Both the position numbers and the translations under genes were made by a program. From Azolla caroliniana (Eukaryota > Polypodiophyta): 64,000 nt of DNA. Positions 35,535 through 45,724 of the stretch are shown piece after piece (positions within the stretch are counted from its first letter, which is position 1; each line of letters begins with the position of its first letter). The notes under the pieces are model-generated. The model did no database searches. It worked only from the letters and a program-made list of their open reading frames with translations, and was not told the DNA's origin. The stretch is taken from positions 10,664,001 through 10,728,000 of the forward strand of contig JBHGNT010000003.1 of assembly GCA_043228905.1 (NCBI GenBank). Reading direction: 5' to 3'.

Positions 35535-36132
35535 TGTCGTGAAGAAAACCGTCCCCAGGCGCAAACCGTGTATAGTGTGTGTGAACCGGCCCTTACACGT
35601 GGGCACGCCCCTTGTTGTATAGTGGATAGGTAGGCACAAAGGTCAAATCCTAGGTAGCAATATTCTATAGGGGAAATCGAGGAGTATCTCTGTCCGAAAG
35701 GACAGAGAATTAATGTGATGTAACCGGGTGAAACAACCTCCCTCCTTGAGCTATAAAAGAGAGGGAGACAGGGGAGAGAAGGTATCGCGCGCTAGAGGGG
35801 ACGAAGTGTTGTCGGACTGGGACCGAGCTCTTCTTCTCTATCGTTCTCCATAGCTTTCTTTTGCGCAGGTTCTTAGGAGGTTGATCCTGCTCCGTGGAAT
35901 GCCCGTGTGCTTTTGGCAGAATCTCTATCTTGCTCTCCTGTGTGCGTGGGTGATCAGGCGCCGACATCCATCTCGCCGACCTGATCGGCTGTAACCGTTC
36001 GAGTTGTCTGCATACATACAAATACATACACATAATTATATACATATGCTAGCGTTCTCAACTCGTGTCTCCTGTGTTATTGGGTCGCGTCCCCGTGCGC
36101 TTCTTTGTCTATACGTGTGTGAGCGTCTCCCG

Positions 36133-36206
<74 letters not shown>

Positions 36207-36279
36207 TCTCACCTATTCCTCGATCCAAGACCCCAATGGTCCCACCTTGTTCTCCACACACGCGCGTACCAACGCAACA
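35535..36279 (+). repeat. Gypsy-2 3' LTR (745 bp)
   Basis: TGTCGTGAAGAAAACC to ACCAACGCAACA. It is longer than the 5' LTR mainly because of an expanded CT run at about 36133-36199. Its second half is included in a 419-bp tandem duplication. Confidence 0.9.
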
Positions 36280-36551
36280 ACGTTCGTCTTATACTATGTC
36301 GGCAAAATAGCAATTGTCGACTAAACAACAGTTTGGAGTGTTCCGACGACGGCATACATCCGGTGCTTCATCGACATGAGCCTGTACAACAACTTTAATG
36401 AAGGCGGTTGTAACCGTTCGAGTTGTCTGCATACATACAAATACATACACATAATTATATACATATGCTAGCGTTCTCAACTCGTGTCTCCTGTGTTATT
36501 GGGTCGCATCCCCGTGCGCTTCTTTGTCTATACGTGTGTGAGCGTCTCCCG

Positions 36552-36625
<74 letters not shown>

Positions 36626-36828
36626 TCTCACCTATTCCTCGATCCAAGACCCCAATGGTCCCACCTTGTTCTCCACGCACGCGCGTACCAACGCGACAAC
36701 GTTCGTCTTATACTATGTCGGCAAAATAGCAATTGTCGACTAAACAACAGTTTGGAGTGTTCCGACGACGGCATACATCCGGTGCTTCATCGACATGAGC
36801 CTGTACAACAACTTTAATGAAGGAAATA
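35991..36828. repeat. 419-bp tandem duplication spanning LTR end and flank
   Basis: 35991-36409 and 36410-36828 are near-identical. Each copy has the end of the gypsy-2 3' LTR with its CT run, ACGTTCGTCTTATAC from the host LTR, and the first 70 bases of the copia gag flank. The joint lies at GGCTGTAACCG / GCGGTTGTAACCG. The few differences (for example ACGCAACA compare ACGCGACA) show it is recent. Confidence 0.95.
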
Positions 36829-36905
36829 AGGCACACGTCCTTTAGGAGAAAATTGATACTATGCTTGAAAGCAAGAACATCGTGAATCGGGTTTAGATAT
36901 TTCGG

Positions 36906-37022
36906 AAGTTAGATCATTCGTGTCTATTCGTTTAACCACAACGCAACTTCTTGATAGAACGTTCGGTACGAACGTTCGTCTTATACTTTGTCAGCAAAAT
37001 AGCAATTGTCAACCGAACAACA
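36906..37022 (+). repeat. Gypsy-1 5' LTR, truncated
   Basis: Starts in mid-LTR (AGATCATTCGTGTCTATTCG) directly after the copia gag phrase TTCGGAAG and ends CCGAACAACA. About 330 bp of the LTR's upstream part are absent. The joint shows short shared sequence (AAGTT). Confidence 0.8.
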
Positions 37023-37024
37023 CA

Positions 37025-37103
37025 GTATAATTTTAGCATGCCCGGTGGGACATGAACCCACAATCCCTTGATTAGAAGTCAAGTATAATTTTGGCACGCC
37101 CGG
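37025..37103 (+). other. Primer-site region carrying an antisense 3' half of tRNA-Arg(UCU)
   Basis: GTATAATTTT occurs at 37025-37034 and 37083-37092. The second copy is followed by TGGCACGCCCGG (37092-37103), the shape of a retroelement primer binding site. The first is followed by AGCATGCCCGGTGGGACATG and then AACCCACAATCCC and CTTGATTAGAAGTCAAG. The complement of this is the 3' half of a tRNA: anticodon arm CTTGA-CTTCTAA-TCAAG (anticodon UCU), variable region, T arm TGTGGG-TTCATGT-CCCAC and the 3' acceptor strand. Confidence 0.8.
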
Positions 37104-38576
37104 TTACATCTGCACATAGCAGAGAACAAGACAAATGGTTGTCGTCTGGTCTGAATACACCAATCGGTTGTAAACGCCCTCGTACGCGTTCTATCACGAA
37201 GACACTAGAGATAGAATCGGCTGAGGGATTACAGCCGGAAACAAGTAGAAGGTGGTTGGTACTTCCTGATTTAACTGATACCAGTCTTCCGACGAAAATC
37301 AGCCGGAAGAGGTATCATTTTACGATATCTGGAGTGAGGACAATATGCCTTATCCGTACTCGAAGTTCCGCAAGGGAGCTGATGTAGAAGCGCATGTGAG
37401 GGATTTTCTAACAACATGGGAGATTAACCATGGAGCTTAGAGACTGTCGGCGGTAGCCGAAGATAAGTCCAAGATTGATGAGTTCATTTTGTCATTGGAG
37501 GGTTATTCCACTAATTGGTTTGCGCAAAATGGTCTCTGTGGGTTCAAAACATTCGAACAATTGAACAACAAATTTATGTAGTTATTTCATCGTCAAATAC
37601 CTCAAAAAGATTTGATAGCGCAATTTTATGCGTTGTATCAGGAGCAGTAGGAAACAATGTCTCAATTCGTGATTCGTTTTTCAGAATTTGCTAATTGCAA
37701 ATTTCTAGGCCTATTTCGGACGATGAATTGAAGGATGTATTCCTTGAAGCAATTCGGGAACCATTACGAACAACACTGAAGGTGTTCGATTTCCGGAATC
37801 AGAATATCAAGCAAGTGATTGATAAGGCAATGACTATGGGCCGACAACCGATAAATGTATGGAGTATGGATATGTCAACACTAAATCGTACATTGCCAAC
37901 AATGGAGGAGTTATAATTTCGACAAGCAGTTCAATGTATTACTTGTTTAAATACCGGTCATTCGACGATTGAGTGTAGTTTGCGAACACATTGCACAATA
38001 TGTCATTCTAAACTTCATTCGGTCGAGCAATGTCAGTATAACTTGCTTAATAAGATGACGGCTCCGGTAAGACAAAATTTTCCGGAAAATGGGTACCACA
38101 ATAACCAGAATTCGTTCAATAATGGATACTAATAAAATAGTTTTCCACAAGCTCAACAAAATAATTTTCAAAAAAATCAAACCTTTCATCAAAATAAATT
38201 CCAGCTGAATCCAACTTTTCAACAAAATAATCAGTCTTTCCAACAAAGTAACTTTTAGCACAATCAAGATTTTCAACAAAATAATTTTGAAGAAAATCAA
38301 GAATTCTCGGTACCACCGAATATGCATCAGCAACAGCAAAATGGAGGACAGTTTAAGCAGAACCGGTATAAAAATAAAAAATTCTACAAGTCGAAAGCCT
38401 CACGATAGTTTCAACAATCGCCGAATGATGGTCAACAGTTTATGCTAAATGATGGGACTAGTTAGTTTGAGCAAGGCGAGGGAAGTGGAACGTTTGTTCC
38501 TACTTGCTATATTTGCCGTCAAACTAGTCATTATGCTAATCAGTGCTTTGCTAAAGGGAAAGGACCGGCGGTTAAT
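37104..38576 (+). pseudogene. Gypsy-1 gag with three zinc knuckles and a Gln/Asn-rich linker
   Basis: Capsid text: YPYSKFRKGADVEAHVRDFL, KIDEFILSLEGYSTNWFAQN, FHRQIPQKDLIAQFYALY and DELKDVFLEAIREPL. Three CX2CX4HX4C knuckles follow: CITCLNTGHSTIEC (about 37938), CTICHSKLHSVEQC (about 37996) and CYICRQTSHYANQC (about 38508). Between the second and third lies a linker rich in Gln, Asn and Phe (FQQNNQSFQQSNF type). At least eight stops interrupt it, such as FM*LFHRQ, EQ*ETMSQF and GY**NSFPQ, each consistent with a Gln codon changed by C to T. Confidence 0.82.
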
Positions 38577-41500
38577 ATGGTTATACCGGAAATACAACAA
38601 GTAACCACTAGAAGCAAAAGTAAACAATCCGAGTGGGAGATTCAGGAAGCAGTCCGAAAAGCAACCAAGGAATGGGTAGAGGAAGCAAACAGAAATAATG
38701 TAAATCGGATGCTCCAAGACAATGAAATTAACCAAACTACTAAATTACTAGGAGTGATTGTTGTACCAGAACAAGAGGAAGCTTGGAAGCTCTTGGCAAA
38801 TTGCCAAGTGTCATTACCACTGACCAGATTACTTAAGTTGGTCCCTAGATTTACCGAAAAAGTGGCGACATTGATTACCGAAAAGGGGTCAGAACAAGTA
38901 TCGGTAAACTATAGTCAGCCGAGCACCGGCCCTTCAATCATGGATGAGCAAAATCCATCAATTAAGGTAATAATTCAGGGTCAGGAAATCGAAAATACGA
39001 TTATCGATGGGGGCTCAGGAGTGAATGTCATTAATAAAACCACCTGTGATAGGTTGGGAATTACTAAATGGGAAGCTTGCCCATTTTGGCTCAGAATGGC
39101 GGATACCACTACGGTACGGCCAATTAGTTTACTCCGCCAATTAGAGGTGGTATTGGGGGGTCATAGTTTTCTGATATCAGCAGTAATTCTTCCTTTGGAA
39201 GCTCCGGGTGCATATCCTTTGTTATTAGGGCGACCGTGGTTAAAGATTGCTAACATCAAGCAGAATTGGAATTAGAATCAACTAACATTCAGAAAAGGCA
39301 AAACAAAAATCCGGGTTTCGACACAAAACAAGGTTGCGACAAGCAAACAATGTTTGCCTGTGTATGATGAGTCCGTCAATATGATGGAAGGATTAGATGA
39401 GGTCGAAGAAAATCAGTTTTTTGATGATAATCCGAAAATTATTCCTTTGTTCGAATTAGATATTTTACAAGCTTTGACGCCATATGTGGATTCCCAGATG
39501 GAATTGCCAATAGATGAGCAAGCAATGAAGGAAATACGACTCCAGCAAGAAGCTACCGATAAAGAGATGAAAGTGTCCAAACGAGTTCAAGCTTCAGCAT
39601 TGGTGGAAATAAATTTGGCAGAAGAAGATGGGGACAGTGAGTTGAAAACAATACTCATTGCTATGAATATGATAGAAGCGGACAAATAAAGGTTAACAAC
39701 ATTATTAAAGCAATATAAGGATGTCTTTGCCTGGTCTTTTGAAGATAGATATGAAGGGACTAGATCCAGCTTTTTGTCAACATCAAATCAACCTGCATAA
39801 GGATGCAAAGCTAGTTCAACAATGTAGGTACCGATTAAATCCTAATTATGCTATTAAAGTTAAAGAAGAAATAGATAAACTTTTGAAAGTAGGGTTTATT
39901 CGTCTGGTGAAAAAATCAACATGGTTAAGTCCAATCGTCGTAGTTCCGAAAAAGAATGGCAAAATTCGGGTATGTGTTGACTACCAGAAACTAAATGCGG
40001 CTACTGTTACGGATGCGTTTCCATTACCATTTACGGATGGTATATTGGATGCAGTAGTTGGCCATGAAGTATATAGTTTCCTAAATGGTTTTAGTGGTTA
40101 TAATTAGGTTCGGATGAATCCGGAAGATCAAGAAAAGACAACTTTTGTTACAGAATGGGGAGTGTTTGTAGTAGTAGTAATGATGTTTGGCTTGAAGACC
40201 GCTCCGGCGACATTTCAAAGAGTGATACAAGAAATATTTGGGAATTACATTCCTGCCTTTATGCAAGTATTTTTGGATGATTTTGCTGTTTATAGTCGGA
40301 AAACCGAACATTTTAAGCATTTACGACTATGTTTGGAGAAATGCCGAGGACGGCTTAGTTTAAATCCGGCTAAATGTGCATTCGGGGTCACTAGTGGCAC
40401 ATTATTAGGCCATACTGGAAGCACCGGCACCCATGAATGCTAAAGCTCTCAGTCGGTTTTTGGGGCAGATAAGATGGCACAACTGAATGATAAGATATCT
40501 TGCGGATATCGCCATTCCCTTACATACAACAATACACAAAGTTCCTTTTCAGTGGACAAGTGTGGAACATGATGCATATGATTGTCTTAAGAAAATGTTG
40601 TCCAAAGTTCCAGCTGTTCAACCACCTGATTGGAATAAGCCATTCCATGTTCTTGTCGACGCATCAGACATCACAATCGGAAGTGCTTTAATGCAGTTAA
40701 CCGAACCGAATTGGTACAAGCCAGTTTTTGGAATGATCTATAGTGTCAATAAGCTTCGACACTATCTTTTGGGGAAAAAGTTTACATTTCATGTTGATCA
40801 TTTGGCTCTTCTTTATTTGGTCTCGAAACAAGAGTTAACAGGCAAGTTAGCAAGATGGACTCTTCTACTCCAGGAATTCGAATTCGACATTTTACATCGG
40901 CCAAGAGTACAACATGCAGTGGCTGATTATCTCAGTCGACTGGAGTTAGGAGAAGAAGCCACGGGTGTCAAGGATGATTTTCCGGATGGTCAGCTTTTTC
41001 GAGTGGAAGTAGTAAATGCATAGGGTGTAAATGAAGAAAGTGAGGATGGTTGGATCTCAGAAATGACAATCTTTCTTACAACAGGGTTACCACCCGAACA
41101 TCTATCGGCAAACGAAAGGAAAAGGTTGGCGGTACGGAGTCGTAATTTTTGTCTTTTCAACGACACTATATAACATAAAGGAGTAGATGGTATTTGGAGA
41201 AGAACAGTACGACAATTCGAAAAATCGGTCATTCTTCGGGAATCGCACTGTGGAATTGCAGGAGGACACTATGCTGGGGAAACCACAACAAGAAAATTAT
41301 GGAACAGTGGGTTATGGTGGCCAACACTAATGAAGGATGCGGTCGAATATTGTCGGAAATGTGATTTATGCCAACGTATGGGACAACCGATAGAAAGGGA
41401 CCGAATGCCGTTTCAACCGGTGTTACCTCTTGAACCTTTCCAGAAATGGGGGTTGGATTTTGTAGACCCTTTCAAACCCGTAGTAGTAAGAACAGGCAAT

Positions 41501-42190
41501 AGATATATTATAGTGGCTACTGACTACTGTACGAAGTGGGTAGAAACTAAAGCTCTTAGGGATAATACGACAACTTCAACAATAAAAATTTTGTACGAAA
41601 GTATATGGTGTCGATTCGGCTGCCCAATAGAATTAGTGAGCGATCAAGGTACGCATTTCATTAACAAACTTCTTCGTGAATTGTCTACCTACTATGCAGT
41701 GGTTCATAAGAAAAGAACTCCTTACTATCCACAAGCGAATGGATTGGCGGAGTCGACAAACAAAACGCTCCAGACGATACTCAAAAAGATAGTAAATGAG
41801 AATCGTACGGACTAAGATCAAAAGTTGCCTAGTGCTTTATGGGCATATCACACATCGTACAAAACATCTATTAAATCAACACCTTTCCAAATGGCTTTTG
41901 GATTGGAGGGAGTGATGCCAATTGAATTCTAGATCTGGACACTCCGAATACAAGCAACCGAAAAATTAAATGAACTAGAATCGGAGCAAATTCGGAAAGA
42001 ATCTTTATTGCTATTAGAAGAAGACCGACTACAAGCTATGACAGCTTTAGAGCACAAGCAAAGGCAAACCAACGCATTTGTAAATCGACACCGATGGAAA
42101 ACCGAATCTCAATTCGGAATCGGGAAACCAGTACTGGTTTTCGAGACCAAGATGGGGGCGATGCCAGGAAAACTTCGGTATAGATCGTGA
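38577..42190 (+). pseudogene. Gypsy-1 protease, RT, RNase H and integrase
   Basis: Protease: NTIIDGGSGVNVINKT and YPLLLGRPWLK near 39000-39240. RT: HQINLHKDAKLVQQCRYRLN, WLSPIVVVPKKNGKIRVCVD, NGFSGYN*VRMNPEDQEKTT, FGLKTAPATFQRV and catalytic VFLDDFAVYS. RNase H: FHVLVDASDITIGSAL and HRPRVQHAVADYLSRLELG. Integrase: zinc-binding HCGIAGGHYAGE and CRKCDLCQRMGQ, with catalytic residues in VATDYCTKW, LVSDQGTHF and NGLAESTNKTL. The DDE residues and RT Asp pair are all present, but stops at 39273, 39687, 40105, 40441, 41021, 41170, 41813 and 42188 break the frame. Confidence 0.87.
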
Positions 42191-42325
42191 ACATTAAAAA
42201 TGGTACGTATCAACTAGGAACCCTATTAGGTGAGATTTTACCGAAATGGGTCAATGGTTTCCGGCTTAAACCATATCGTGGACACATGCCAAAAAATCCA
42301 TTCAAGGATGAATCTGAAGGAAAGT

Positions 42326-42365
42326 AAAAAATAAAATAAAATAAAATAAAATAAATAAAATAAAA
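42326..42365. repeat. (AAAAT)n short tandem repeat
   Basis: About seven AAAAT units just downstream of the integrase end. Confidence 0.85.
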
Positions 42366-42650
42366 ACTAACTATAGAATATTTTCTTGCCAAATCATAAC
42401 TAACTCTCACGAAGAGATTCTTGGAGTAATTTCAAAAGGCTATAAGTAAAACTATGCCTAGGCATTACAACATTAATAGTACTTTTATTCCCTAGGCATC
42501 ATGCAAAAAAATTAATCTCTTAAAACCTATTTCTGTAATGACTATTTCACCACAGAAGCAGAAACGCATTTGAACTCACAGGTTTTCTGATTTTTGTCAC
42601 CATAGCCCACAATATTTCTCACAACCATCACTGAGTAACGATTTGTTAAT

Positions 42651-45169
42651 GAACGATGACAACATGCCGATTGTCATATCTGACAACTTGCGCCGCTGGC
42701 TCATTCGCAATAAGTTACATGGATTTTTGAAAGTCGTAGAAACAGAGCCACACCCGAACGCTGAAGCTCTGTTGGTAGAAATCGATGTCTCGACGATCAC
42801 GAATAGGTAACAGAGGCGGGTTCGACGTTGTCAACAAGGTCACAGAGGATGTTTTGCAGTCCTATTTCGGTGAATATTCGCCCTCTGCCAAAGCGTATCA
42901 GACACAAGGAGGTAGGGACGTGTTTTTTCACGAATTTGCAAAATTTTTATTGGAAGTATGGTTTGTTAGTCCCAGACTCTACTGTATGCCCAAAAAGAGG
43001 GCCGGATTTATTATCACAGCTTATGAAGGTGAAGCTTTCGATTAGGGGCTACTGTCGGCAGATGCTCTAAGAGAGCAATTGAACGGAGTTCAGAAAGGAA
43101 AACCAATGAAGCCGATTTTTGCTCGTTGGTTATCGATATTATTTTTGACTTCAGAGCCGGAAAACCGATCAGAGGTGTGTCGGCCGCCTCAGGTACAGTC
43201 ATCCCGAACTCGACGACAAGTCCAACGGGAAGAGTGGAGGGAAGAAGAATCAACGCAGGACGATACCACTTAGACCGAATTTGACCAACCGGAGACAAGG
43301 CACCAACAAGAATCGGAACAACAACAGTTGATGCAGTCTCAACAGTCGATACCACAACCCAAACCTACCCAGCAATTGCCGAGTCAACCGCCGGAGTCTC
43401 AACCACAGAGGATGCAACAATGAGGGACAGAACACGAGCAACCGTCACAGCAGCAGGAATCGAGACGAGTCGACATTGACCAGCAACCGCCGAAGCAACG
43501 AAGGGTGAAACAACGGTCCCAAAGATACTCCTAGACCAGAGCAAGAACAACCTGCGTAGAAGAAAAAGAGAACTAACGATCAAGCCTCCCAAAGCACACA
43601 AATACCTCATGTCAATCCAGATGACACGTCACGAGTTCAAAAAGGGCAGGCATCAACGACAACGGTGCAAGAGGCACTCGGTTTTTCCGACACCCCGGCA
43701 GCAGCACATAAGCTAGCTGCCATTCTGCAGTTCGGAACATCATATGAATTGGTAGAATGGTTAGCTAAAAGACTACAAGAAGTGTCGGAAAGAATGGCGC
43801 AAGAGCATAGAGATCAAATAATGATCCAAAAGTCATTATGTGGAGCTATCTAACCAAACGAGCAAGCGGAAGTGGATAGAATTGGTCGACAGCGACATGC
43901 TAAAAATAGAGGGGAAGCCATTCAACCATTACATGAGGCACTGGTGGAAGTACACTGAGAATATGAAAAGGCTAGTAGAGGGGCCAGGGATATGGCTGAA
44001 TTATACAAATAGGCTATAGCAGCTGCAGATGTGGTGAATGCACAGTATAAACGGATGCAAGTAGAAAATAAACAATTGAAAAATAAACTGCAAGAAGAAC
44101 AAGTGGCTCTAGAAAAAGCAAGAGAACAGATATTCCAGCCTGAGTCACAAAGAAAACCTTTGGAGACGGATTCAGAATTACGAAAGAGGTTGAACCAAGC
44201 CGAACAAGCACAAACAGAGGCAAAAATTAAGGCGGAAAAGACTAAGGACAGGTTCGGGGAAATGGAGGCTCGATTACAGCCGGCCGACAGATGTTTGGGG
44301 GAAAAGGATAATGTAATACAAAATTTATGCCAACAGTTAGCCCAATAGCAAGAGACTACAAGGCAACAAGTCGAGGAACTAGAAGAGTATGTCAAGAGCC
44401 AAGAGACTTGTTTTACAACACAATTGGCTGGTAAAGACAAACTAATAGGCGAAATCAATGGAAAAATAATTCAGCAGTAGAACAACTGAATGAAGAGAAA
44501 GCGAAGCTGGAAAACCGATGTGCAGAAATTCAAACAGTCTCCGAGAAACGGCGACTTGGCCTCTTAGTGGCCCAAGCTAAACGGATGCAGGCAGAAGGAC
44601 ATACCAATGCGGTAATCATTGATTTACGGAAAACATTGGCAACAACACAATTTGAGGCTAGAATGACTCAGGACGGGGTTCAAGCGATCATTAGACGTCA
44701 CCGAATTAACACCCTAAAATTGGTCAATGAATTGCTGGAGAAGGGTTGGAAAACATGGTCGGCACAAGCCACGGAGCTTCAGCTATTAAGAGCCGACAAA
44801 GAAAATAGGAAAGTTCAGGGCAAAGGCTTCCTCAAGATGTCGGAGGAAGCAATGACCACAGTTCAGGAAGATATTGCTAAGGACCTATACGACATGGCGG
44901 CTTATTTTAAAGAAGAAATTAACCGAATCATGCAGGAATTCAACAAGCATGATGTCGAGATAGACAATATCGAAGCCGAAAGAGTCACCAAAACACCTGG
45001 ACTCGGGGCACCGGAAGCAGATACAGAAGTAGAAACAGAAGCGGAGCCAAGACCATCGACCGAAGGAACCCGACAGGAAAATGATGGGGAGGATACCGAA
45101 GATGAAGACAAAGACGAGGAAGGCGTGGCAACACAGGAAGCTGAACCCTCATTATTCGACATTTTGTAG
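42651..45169 (+). pseudogene. Gypsy-1 additional 3' frame: long coiled-coil protein, broken
   Basis: Downstream of integrase and upstream of the 3' LTR. A candidate start at 42651 gives MNDDNMPIVISDNLRRWLIR and KLHGFLKVVETEPHPNAEAL. After a frame change comes GFDVVNKVTEDVLQSYFGEY, then a Gln/Pro/Ser-rich linker (43250-43560). A long heptad-patterned coiled coil follows (YKRMQVENKQLKNKLQEEQV, LRKRLNQAEQAQTEAKIKAE, 43900-45000) and a Glu/Asp-rich end stopping at 45169. Plant Tat/Ogre/Athila-type gypsies carry extra frames in this place, some related to a plant mobile domain; I cannot tell whether this one is. Stops such as YK*AIAAADV and AQ*QETTRQ fit C-to-T decay. Confidence 0.7.
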
Positions 45170-45280
45170 GACAACGCACACAAGGTTTTGGAGATGGAGA
45201 AGGATCTTTCCTTAGAGCAGCAGGAGTAAAGGGTTCCCGTGGGTTTGCCAGACAACGTCCTGGCCCATAGACGTGCCAAG

Positions 45281-45724
45281 TGTTACTCGGACAAGTATGG
45301 ATGCGTCGGAATCAAAAAGATGTTCAGAGTCAGAGTCAGAGTCGGATCGATAGTTCAGATCGAATAGGATATAGTTAGTTACGAAGTTTTGTAATTCTTG
45401 TTAATTATAGGCAGTAGGATTTCTTGATGAGAAAAGACCTTCGGGTTACCTATAAAAGGAACCGAAGACATTGTAAAAATCTATCGTTGTATTTAGTAAT
45501 ATGAATTTTGGTTAGGAAATCTCTGTGTATGGATTGCTTCTTGCCATCTAGTTCTTTCTGTCTAAACTATATTACATAAGTCACGATCTCAGTGTCTGTT
45601 ATCACCGATAAGTTTATAGATCATTCATGTCTATTCGTTTAACCACAACTTCTTGATAGAACGTTCGGTACGAACGTTCGTCTTATACTATGTCGGCAAA
45701 ATAGCAATTGTCAACTAAACAACA
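45281..45724 (+). repeat. Gypsy-1 3' LTR (444 bp)
   Basis: TGTTACTCGGACAAGTATGG to AACTAAACAACA, with TGTT/AACA termini. No clear polypurine tract lies directly upstream (the preceding bases are GACGTGCCAAG), which is unusual. The 3' flank is a copia gag. Confidence 0.85.

Larger units (their letters stand above)
29354..36279 (+). mobile_element. Gypsy-2: Ty3/gypsy element of fungal-like lineage, both LTRs present
   Basis: It has two LTRs (29354-30052 and 35535-36279) and ACGT on both sides (29350-29353 and 36280-36283). The order is gag, protease, RT, RNase H, integrase. In the first 300 bases of the LTRs I count about nine mismatches, mostly transitions, so the insertion is fairly young. 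Gag-protease is in one frame and the rest in another; the frame shift lies between 31960 and 32120. Every in-frame stop in pol could come from a single C-to-T change. The RT and integrase text resembles basidiomycete gypsy elements more than the usual plant Tat, Athila or chromovirus clades. Confidence 0.88.
28951..36330 (+). repeat. Gypsy-1 family LTR copy, split by gypsy-2
   Basis: The LTR (about 450 bp) runs 28951-29353 and 36284-36330. It starts TGTTACCCGGACAAGTATGG and ends GACTAAACAACA. It matches 45281-45724 along its length. Gypsy-2 sits inside it at an ACGT site. The sequence after its end (GTTTGGAGTGTTCCGACGAC) is the same copia gag segment that follows the other LTR copy at 45725. 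Confidence 0.85.
36906..45724 (+). mobile_element. Gypsy-1: long Ty3/gypsy element with extra 3' frame
   Basis: A truncated 5' LTR (36906-37022), primer-site region with tRNA-derived sequence, gag with three zinc knuckles, protease, RT, RNase H and integrase are followed by 2.5 kb of an additional reading frame and a complete 3' LTR (45281-45724). No chromodomain is seen, so it belongs with the non-chromovirus plant lineages. Many in-frame stops are present, almost all explained by a C-to-T change. Confidence 0.88.

Noticed and set aside
36004-36743. Ser/Leu-rich frames over the CT runs as proteins
   Set aside because: They are translations of a CT microsatellite in LTR sequence.
36906-45724. 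TAG decoded as glutamine (codon reassignment)
   Set aside because: CAA-to-TAA and CGA-to-TGA changes occur as well, and the host exons use normal stops. Methylated-cytosine decay explains all three.
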